The notes under the pieces were generated by a model that worked only from the letters and a program-made list of their open reading frames with translations, did no database searches and was not told the origin of the DNA. The translations under genes were made by a program, and so were the position numbers. A DNA stretch of 5,999 bases from the NCBI GenBank assembly GCA_031287285.1, contig JAITTC010000107.1, positions 1 to 5,999 on the forward strand. Reading direction: 5' to 3'. Shown piece after piece: positions 1-5,999 of the stretch; within the stretch, counting starts at the first letter, position 1, and each line of letters opens with the position of its first letter. Source of the stretch: Christensenellaceae bacterium (GTDB lineage: Bacteria; Bacillota; Clostridia; Christensenellales; UBA1750).

Positions 1-5
1 CCGGC

Positions 6-13
6 AAGGAGGG
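6..13 (+). promoter_or_regulatory. Strong ribosome binding site of the nucleotidyltransferase
   Basis: AAGGAGGG lies 7 bases upstream of the ATG at 21 and is a near-perfect Shine-Dalgarno sequence, which fixes the start of the first gene. The 13 bases at 1-13 (CCGGCAAGGAGGG) recur identically at 3959-3971 in front of greA. Part of that identity simply reflects the shared Shine-Dalgarno core. Confidence 0.85.
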
Positions 14-20
14 TTTTGCG

Positions 21-755
21 ATGCAGGCCATCGTTTTGGCCGCGGGCTACGCGACGCGGCTTTTTCCCCTGACGAAGGACTTCCCCAAGGCGCTGCTCTC
101 GGTCGGCGGCAAGCCGATGCTCGACCATCTGGTCGAAGCGCTCGGTGCAATCGAGGGGATTTCCGCCATCCATGTGGTTTCAAACCACCGCTTTGCGGGG
201 CATTTTAAGAACTGGGCCGAAAAACACCCCGTGCGGGGGATCGTCGTGCATGACGACGGCACCTCAGACGATGCGACCAAGCTCGGCGCCATCGGCGACA
301 TCGACTTCGTGATGAAAAGCGCAGGAATCGACGACGACCTGCTGATCGTCGCGGGCGACAACCTGCTTGACGTCGACATGGGCGCCTTCGTTAGGCGCTT
401 TTACGAGATCGGCCGCAAAACCCTGATTCTGGCGCAAAAAATCGACGATGTCGAGACGCTGCGCCGCTTTGGCGTGGCCGAAACCGACGAGAGCGGCAGG
501 GTGATCGGCTTTGAAGAAAAGCCAAAGGAGCCAAAGAGCCAGCTTGGCGTCTTCGCGCTCTATCTATACCCCAAGGAGGCGCTCCGGCTTCTGCCCGAGT
601 ACTTCGCGGGCGGCAACAGCCCGGACGCCCCGGGCAACCTGCCCGCCTGGCTGCAAAAGCGGGCGGAGGTCTACGCCTTCGTGACCGACCGGCCCTGTTA
701 CGACATCGGCACCCACGAATCCCTGCGCGCGGTGCGCGAAATCTACGGCGAATAA
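21..755 (+). CDS. Sugar-phosphate nucleotidyltransferase, single catalytic domain (NTP_transferase family)
   Basis: This 244-residue protein belongs to the family that joins a nucleoside triphosphate to a sugar 1-phosphate (or a similar phosphorylated alcohol), giving an activated NDP precursor and pyrophosphate in the cytoplasm. The N-terminal nucleotide-binding loop is visible at residues 6-18 (LAAGYATRLFPLT), with Ala11 where the usual motif has Gly, followed by the conserved Lys23 in FPKALL. GDN at 112-114 supplies the metal-binding Asp113. FEEKP at 164-168 is the typical sugar-site motif, and YDIGT near the end carries the second likely metal ligand, Asp228. No left-handed beta-helix or acyltransferase extension is present, so it is a core-only enzyme. 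The start is set by AAGGAGGG at 6-13. The stop is 16 bases before lon, so the two are probably cotranscribed. Thymidylyl-, guanylyl-, cytidylyl- and uridylyltransferases all share these motifs, so the substrate is undetermined. Confidence 0.9.
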   Translation: MQAIVLAAGYATRLFPLTKDFPKALLSVGGKPMLDHLVEALGAIEGISAIHVVSNHRFAGHFKNWAEKHPVRGIVVHDDGTSDDATKLGAIGDIDFVMKSAGIDDDLLIVAGDNLLDVDMGAFVRRFYEIGRKTLILAQKIDDVETLRRFGVAETDESGRVIGFEEKPKEPKSQLGVFALYLYPKEALRLLPEYFAGGNSPDAPGNLPAWLQKRAEVYAFVTDRPCYDIGTHESLRAVREIYGE

Positions 756-771
756 GTAAAGAGGTATTCCC

Positions 772-3095
<2,324 letters not shown>

Positions 3096-3099
<4 letters not shown>

Positions 3100-3692
3100 C
3101 GATCGAAAGGCCGCGCATTAAGACGGCGCGCTTTATCACCTCGCTCACGGGCAACCAGGGCTTTGAGGGCCAGGGCCTGCCGCAAATCGCCGTGGCGGGC
3201 AAGTCGAACGTGGGCAAGTCCTCGCTTATCAACTGCCTTTGCGGCAACCACAAGCTGGCCAGAATCTCGCAGGAGCCCGGCAAAACCCGCCTGGTCAACG
3301 TCTTTTTGCTGAATGACCGCTCGCACCTCATCGACCTGCCGGGCTACGGCTTTGCAAGGGTTTCCAGGGGCATGCAAGAGGACTGGGGCCGCATGATGAA
3401 CGAGTTTTTAAACGGCTCGCCGCATTTAAAGCTGATGCTGCACCTGGTCGATATCCGCCATGAGCCGGGGGAGCACGATCAGCTCATGGCCAAGTGGATT
3501 CGGGCCGCGAACCTGCCCTTCGTGGTGGTCGCCACCAAGGCCGATAAACTCTCAAAAGCGCAGCGCCAGCGGGCCATCTTCGCCATCGCGCGCACCCTCG
3601 GCGTGCAGCCCTGGGAGATTCAGCCCTTCTCGGCGCAGACCCGCGAGGGCAAAGAGGAACTGCTCGCGCGCTTCCCCGAGGGCTGCCTATAG
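3096..3692 (+). CDS. ysxC: Ribosome biogenesis GTP-binding protein YsxC/EngB
   Basis: YsxC (EngB, YihA) is a small TRAFAC-class GTPase needed for late assembly of the 50S ribosomal subunit and essential in several bacteria. The 198 residues are the family's normal length and form one G domain. G1 is GKSNVGKS at 35-42. The G2 threonine is Thr64 in PGKTR, where the preceding residues are QE instead of the more common NT. G3 is DLPGYG at 80-85. The family signature VDIRHEPGEHD follows at 118-128. G4 is TKAD at 147-150, and a G5-like FSAQ is at 178-181. The start codon overlaps the lon stop in an ATGA arrangement, and no Shine-Dalgarno sequence is visible in the C-rich bases just upstream. Translation therefore probably depends on ribosomes finishing lon. 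The lon-ysxC order is known from Bacillus and relatives. The gene ends with TAG. Confidence 0.97.
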
Positions 3693-3808
3693 CGGCCGCC
3701 GCCCCCGCGCGTTCATAACAGCCCTGCGTTTCTTATCCTTATCGCAAAGCGGAATGTGCGCAAGCGCCTTCGCGTATACTAGAGCGCGCTAAGTTCGCGT
3801 TAAGATGG
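3693..3808 (+). other. Intergenic spacer after ysxC, no clear gene
   Basis: I see no convincing coding region, RNA gene or T-tailed terminator here. A -10-like TATACT lies at 3775-3780, but the bases 16-18 upstream do not resemble TTGACA and there is no extended -10 TG, so a promoter is weakly supported. TTCGCGT occurs twice, at 3769-3775 and 3794-3800, about two helical turns apart, just upstream of the greA -35 box. Whether this is an operator or chance in GC-rich DNA is unknown. With no terminator of its own, the lon-ysxC transcript would reach the hairpin at 3863-3896. Confidence 0.5.
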
Positions 3809-3837
3809 TTGACAGGGCAGGGGCTTTTTAGTATACT
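3809..3837 (+). promoter_or_regulatory. Near-consensus housekeeping promoter upstream of greA
   Basis: The -35 box TTGACA (3809-3814) is a perfect match. After an optimal 17-base spacer comes the -10 box TATACT (3832-3837), one base from TATAAT. Transcription would start near 3844. The -10 box is embedded in the 8-base palindrome AGTATACT (3830-3837), which recurs in the lysS promoter. This is the only strong promoter I see for greA, yet it lies upstream of a terminator-like hairpin, so output to greA may depend on readthrough. Confidence 0.85.
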
Positions 3838-3862
3838 CATGCTCGGTTCAGCGGCGATGAAG

Positions 3863-3896
3863 CGGCACTCGCGCAAAAAGCGCGAGTGGCGTTTTT
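3863..3896 (+). terminator. Terminator-like hairpin in the greA leader (possible attenuator)
   Basis: CACTCGCGC (3866-3874) pairs perfectly with GCGCGAGTG (3880-3888) around an AAAAA loop. The stem can be extended past one G-G mismatch by CG (3863-3864) with CG (3890-3891), and TTTTT follows immediately (3892-3896). That is the architecture of a Rho-independent terminator. It lies 170 bases past the ysxC stop, so it could end the lon-ysxC transcript. It is also only about 20 bases past the start expected from the promoter at 3809-3837, so it could cut the greA transcript to about 50 bases. Both uses are compatible. Termination efficiency cannot be judged from sequence, and the five-base T tract is followed by CC, which may make it leaky. 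Confidence 0.75.
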
Positions 3897-3925
3897 CCTA
3901 TTACGAAACGGGAACGCGAAAAACA

Positions 3926-3960
3926 GCCCCGCACAGGGGCGAAGGCCAGGCCGCGCGGCC
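3926..3960 (+). other. Two small GC hairpins in the greA leader next to the ribosome site
   Basis: GCCCC (3926-3930) can pair with GGGGC (3936-3940) around a five-base loop. The perfect 12-base palindrome GGCCGCGCGGCC (3949-3960) can form GGCC/GGCC with a GCGC loop. The second ends four bases before the Shine-Dalgarno sequence, so it could affect ribosome access. I see no match to a known riboswitch class and no clear alternative pairing with the terminator stem. Such palindromes are common by chance in GC-rich DNA. Confidence 0.35.
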
Positions 3961-3963
3961 GGC

Positions 3964-3970
3964 AAGGAGG
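3964..3970 (+). promoter_or_regulatory. greA ribosome binding site (decides the start)
   Basis: AAGGAGG is followed by a 9-base spacer to the ATG at 3980. The reading frame is open back to 3809 and contains earlier in-frame ATGs at 3839 and 3857, but neither has a Shine-Dalgarno sequence and the intervening codons span the terminator hairpin. This site therefore picks 3980 as the start. Confidence 0.9.
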
Positions 3971-3979
3971 GTAACGAAA

Positions 3980-4474
3980 ATGTCTAACCTTGGCATGGAG
4001 CAGCAAAACGGCAAGCTCTTCACCGTGGAGGGCCTGAAGAAGATGGAAGACGAACTCGAGGAGCTCAAGACCGTTAAGCGCGCCGAGGTCGCCGAGCGCA
4101 TCAAGGTGGCGCGCTCGTTTGGCGACCTTTCTGAAAACGCGGAGTACGACGCCGCCAAGAACGAGCAGGCCTTCATGGAGGGGCGAATCCTCGAGCTTGA
4201 AACCATTTTGCGCGGCGCAAGGGTCGTTTCAGAAGACGACGTGCCCTTCGATCTGGTGACCGTGGGCTCCATCGTGCGCCTGCGCGACGAAAAGACGGGC
4301 AAAGAGGTCGAATACTCGCTGGTCGGCTCCTCTGAAGCTGACCCCATGGCGATGAAGATCTCGAACGAGTCGCCGATTGGCACCGCGCTCTTCAATAAAC
4401 GCCTGGGCGATACGGTGCGCGTCACCGTGCCGGCCGGCGTGTTCGATTATTCCATCGTGGCGGTGCACCGCTAA
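3980..4474 (+). CDS. greA: Transcript cleavage (elongation) factor GreA
   Basis: GreA enters the secondary channel of backtracked RNA polymerase and stimulates cleavage of the extruded RNA 3' end, restarting stalled elongation complexes. The 164 residues are a few more than the usual 158, the extra ones lying at the N-terminus (MSNLGMEQQNGK). Residues about 13-88 form the antiparallel coiled coil, rich in Glu, Lys and Leu. Its tip carries GDLSENAEYDAAKNEQ at 48-63, in which Asp49 and Glu52 correspond to the two acidic residues that position catalytic Mg2+ (Asp41 and Glu44 in E. coli). The C-terminal FKBP-like domain spans about 90-164 and includes the family motifs VGSSEADP and SPIGTALFNKRLGD. 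The start is fixed by AAGGAGG at 3964-3970. An intrinsic terminator follows directly, so greA is probably a single-gene unit driven from 3809-3837 or by readthrough from ysxC. The leader hairpin at 3863-3896 suggests attenuation. Confidence 0.98.
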   Translation: MSNLGMEQQNGKLFTVEGLKKMEDELEELKTVKRAEVAERIKVARSFGDLSENAEYDAAKNEQAFMEGRILELETILRGARVVSEDDVPFDLVTVGSIVRLRDEKTGKEVEYSLVGSSEADPMAMKISNESPIGTALFNKRLGDTVRVTVPAGVFDYSIVAVHR

Positions 4475-4495
4475 AAGCCTTCGAGAGAGCGCGAG

Positions 4496-4532
4496 GGGCT
4501 TTCGGGGCGAACGCCCCGAAAGCCCTATTTTT
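4496..4532 (+). terminator. Intrinsic terminator of greA
   Basis: A perfect 13-base-pair stem pairs 4496-4508 (GGGCTTTCGGGGC) with 4513-4525 (GCCCCGAAAGCCC) around a GAAC loop, followed by TATTTTT (4526-4532). It starts 22 bases after the greA stop and ends 10 bases before the lysS -35 box, cleanly separating the two transcription units. Confidence 0.95.
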
Positions 4533-4542
4533 ACCCCGGGGA

Positions 4543-4572
4543 TGGACAAACCCCTTCCGCTTTTAGTATACT
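4543..4572 (+). promoter_or_regulatory. Promoter of lysS
   Basis: TGGACA (4543-4548) matches the -35 consensus at five of six positions. After 18 bases comes TATACT (4567-4572), the same -10 as at greA and again inside AGTATACT (4565-4572). The 12 bases TTTTAGTATACT at 4561-4572 are identical to 3826-3837. The expected start is near 4579, giving a leader of about 65 bases. A second -10-like TACAAT at 4579-4584 has no good -35 partner. The leader is too short for a T-box, a common control of tRNA synthetase genes in Firmicutes. Confidence 0.75.
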
Positions 4573-4600
4573 TTTGGGTACAATCAAAGCGAAGCGAAAC

Positions 4601-4626
4601 GCGGCGAAGGCGCTTGGCCCCGCCGC
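4601..4626 (+). other. Hairpin in the lysS leader beside the ribosome site
   Basis: GCGGCG (4601-4606) pairs with CGCCGC (4621-4626). Inside, GGC (4609-4611) can pair with GCC (4617-4619), and outside, AAA (4597-4599) can pair with TTT (4627-4629) past a bulged C. The stem ends just before the Shine-Dalgarno GGAGG (4630-4634), which lies 9 bases from the ATG at 4644. No T tract follows, so it is not a terminator. It may protect the 5' end or tune ribosome access, but no function is shown by the sequence. Confidence 0.45.
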
Positions 4627-4643
4627 TTTGGAGGAAGATCACG

Positions 4644-5999
4644 ATGACGGAGTTCCACAACCCAAACGAAGAGCTCTCTGAAGAGCTTTCTGCCGAGCAG
4701 CTCAGCGAGCAGGCGCGCATCAGGCGCGAAAAGCTGGCCGCGCTGCGCGAGAGCGGCCAGGATCCTTACCGCGTCACGAAATACCCGCGCAGCCATCTAT
4801 CGGCCCAGGTTTTAAGCGATTACACGGGCCTTGAGGGCAAGGAGGTCGCGATTTCAGGGCGCATCCTTTCGCGCCGCATCATGGGCAAGGCCTCGTTCGT
4901 TCACCTGCAGGATGGCGCCGGCAGGATCCAAGTCTATGTGCGCAAGGACGATATCGGCGATGAGAACTACCAGGCCTTTAAGGCCCTCGACATCGGCGAC
5001 ATCGTGGGCGTGCGGGGAACGGTCTTCACGACCAAGACGGGCGAAATCTCGGTGCACGCCGCGGAGCTTCAGCTTTTGAGCAAATCGCTCCTTCCGCTGC
5101 CCGAAAAGTTCCATGGCCTCAAGGATCCGGACGCCCGCTATCGCCAGCGCTATGTGGATCTGATCATGAACCCGGAGGTCAAGCAGGTCTTTCAAAAGCG
5201 CTCGCAGGTTTTAAAAGAGATCCGCGCCTTTTTAGACGAGGAGGGCTTTCTGGAGGTCGATACGCCGATCCTTCACACGCTGGAAACCGGCGCGTCCGCC
5301 AGGCCCTTCATCACCCACCACAACACCCTTGATTTAGACATGTTCCTGCGCATTGAAACCGAGCTGCATCTCAAAAGGCTCATCGTCGGCGGTTTCGACG
5401 CGGTGTATGAGGTGGGGCGCATCTTCCGAAACGAGGGCATGGACGCCTTCCATAACCCGGAATTCACCTCCGTCGAGTTTTATAAGGCCTATACCGACTA
5501 TAACGGCATCATGGCGCTGGTCGAAAGGCTCTATGAGCGCGTGGCGCTCCGCGTCTGCGGCAGCAGCGACGTCGAATATCTTGGCCAGACCATCCACCTG
5601 GCGGCGCCCTGGCCCAGGCTCAGCATGGCGGATGCCGTGAAGGCCGCCTGCGGCGCGGACTACAGCGCCTGGCTCAGCGACGAGCAGGCAAGGGCCGAAG
5701 CCAAGGCCAAGGGCGCTGAAATCGAAGAGGGCTTCACCAAGGGCGAAGCGCTGGCCGCGCTGTTTGAGGCCCATGTTGAACACACGCTGATCCAGCCCTG
5801 CTTCATCACCGATTACCCGGTGGATATTTCGCCGCTGGCCAAGCGCAAGCCCGAAAATCCGGATCTCACCGAGCGATTCGAGTACTTCATCGTGGGCGGC
5901 GAGTTCGGCAACGGCTTTTCTGAGCTCAACGACCCTCTCGATCAGCGCGAGCGCTTCGAGAGGCAGGTCGAGCAGCGCAAAACTGTCGCCCCGAGGGCC
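4644..5999 (+). CDS. lysS: Lysyl-tRNA synthetase, class II (C-terminus beyond window)
   Basis: LysRS attaches lysine to tRNA-Lys using ATP in the cytoplasm. The frame is open from the ATG at 4644 (Shine-Dalgarno GGAGG at 4630-4634) to the window edge, giving 452 codons. About 45-55 residues including class II motif 3 are missing, compared with roughly 500 in the family. An acidic helical N-terminal stretch (about 1-35) precedes the OB-fold anticodon-binding domain (about 65-150, with VAISGRILSRRIMGKASFV). The linker reads DPDARYRQRYVDL. Motif 1 ends in GFLEVDTP near 201-208. Motif 2 contains RIFRNEG with Arg262 (the ATP-contacting Arg, same number as in E. coli) and HNPEFTSVEFY. TDYPVDISPLAKRKP and GNGFSELNDPLDQRERF follow, with Glu420, Asn423 and Glu427 matching active-site positions. 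Unusual points are Thr215 in place of the first Gly of the usual GGA loop, and a basic QRKTVAPRA tail where relatives usually have GDDEA. The gene is served by its own promoter at 4543-4572. Confidence 0.97.
   Translation, partial: MTEFHNPNEELSEELSAEQLSEQARIRREKLAALRESGQDPYRVTKYPRSHLSAQVLSDYTGLEGKEVAISGRILSRRIMGKASFVHLQDGAGRIQVYVRKDDIGDENYQAFKALDIGDIVGVRGTVFTTKTGEISVHAAELQLLSKSLLPLPEKFHGLKDPDARYRQRYVDLIMNPEVKQVFQKRSQVLKEIRAFLDEEGFLEVDTPILHTLETGASARPFITHHNTLDLDMFLRIETELHLKRLIVGGFDAVYEVGRIFRNEGMDAFHNPEFTSVEFYKAYTDYNGIMALVERLYERVALRVCGSSDVEYLGQTIHLAAPWPRLSMADAVKAACGADYSAWLSDEQARAEAKAKGAEIEEGFTKGEALAALFEAHVEHTLIQPCFITDYPVDISPLAKRKPENPDLTERFEYFIVGGEFGNGFSELNDPLDQRERFERQVEQRKTVAPRA

Noticed and set aside
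3775..3780. Second greA promoter built on TATACT at 3775-3780.
   Set aside because: No -35-like sequence is found at 16-18 bases upstream and there is no TG extension. The promoter at 3809-3837 is far stronger.
3866..3888. CACTC...GAGTG inverted repeat resembling a CIRCE heat-shock operator (HrcA site).
   Set aside because: CIRCE has GCACTC and GAGTGC arms with a 9-base spacer and outer TTA/TAA. Here the CACTC/GAGTG spacing is 13 bases, the middle continues the stem, and a T tract follows, so a terminator explains it better.
3839..3979. In-frame N-terminal extension of greA from ATG 3839 or 3857, giving a very basic leader segment.
   Set aside because: There is no ribosome site for either ATG, the ATG at 3839 lies upstream of the expected transcription start, the stretch spans the terminator hairpin, and GreA proteins do not carry such an extension. 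AAGGAGG at 3964 fixes the start at 3980.
4573..4643. T-box or lysine riboswitch in the lysS leader.
   Set aside because: Only about 65 bases separate the expected start from the ATG, with one simple hairpin and no terminator. Both riboswitch types need a much longer structured leader.
5334..5783. Reverse-strand open frame opposite lysS, and a forward one at 5353-5640.
   Set aside because: Both lie over conserved LysRS motif 2 and its downstream region, have no visible ribosome site and no recognisable protein motif.

Overview
The window looks like an ordinary housekeeping stretch of a high-GC bacterial chromosome (roughly 60% GC, estimated by eye). All five genes lie on the + strand and are tightly packed. 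The pairs lon-ysxC(engB) and greA-lysS, the strong AAGGAGG-type ribosome sites and the TTGACA/TATACT promoters fit a GC-rich member of the Firmicutes (Clostridia-like). That assignment is an inference from gene order and protein motifs, and I cannot name a genus.

Layout. Positions 21-3692 form a compact gene cluster: a single-domain sugar nucleotidyltransferase (21-755), then after 16 bases the ATP-dependent protease Lon (772-3099), then the ribosome-assembly GTPase YsxC/EngB (3096-3692), which overlaps lon by 4 bases. Its promoter is upstream of the window. A 287-base intergenic region follows (3693-3979). It holds a near-consensus promoter (3809-3837), a terminator-like hairpin only about 20 bases past the expected transcription start (3863-3896), and a GC-rich leader running to the strong ribosome site of greA. 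The transcript cleavage factor GreA (3980-4474) ends at a textbook intrinsic terminator (4496-4532). A second promoter (4543-4572) and a short structured leader then serve lysyl-tRNA synthetase lysS (4644 to beyond the window end, C-terminus missing).

How the genes relate. Lon (protein quality control), YsxC (50S ribosomal subunit assembly), GreA (rescue of backtracked RNA polymerase) and LysRS (tRNA charging) all serve the core gene-expression machinery. The nucleotidyltransferase is the odd neighbour: it makes an NDP-sugar or similar activated precursor, and its pathway cannot be read from this window.

I found no mobile element, CRISPR array, tRNA, rRNA or evidence of a novel system. The most interesting structure is the promoter followed at once by a terminator-like hairpin in the greA leader. 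It resembles in layout the E. coli greA leader that yields the small RNA GraL. Secondary points are a 12-base motif containing a palindrome shared by the greA and lysS promoters, and local departures from the LysRS consensus.
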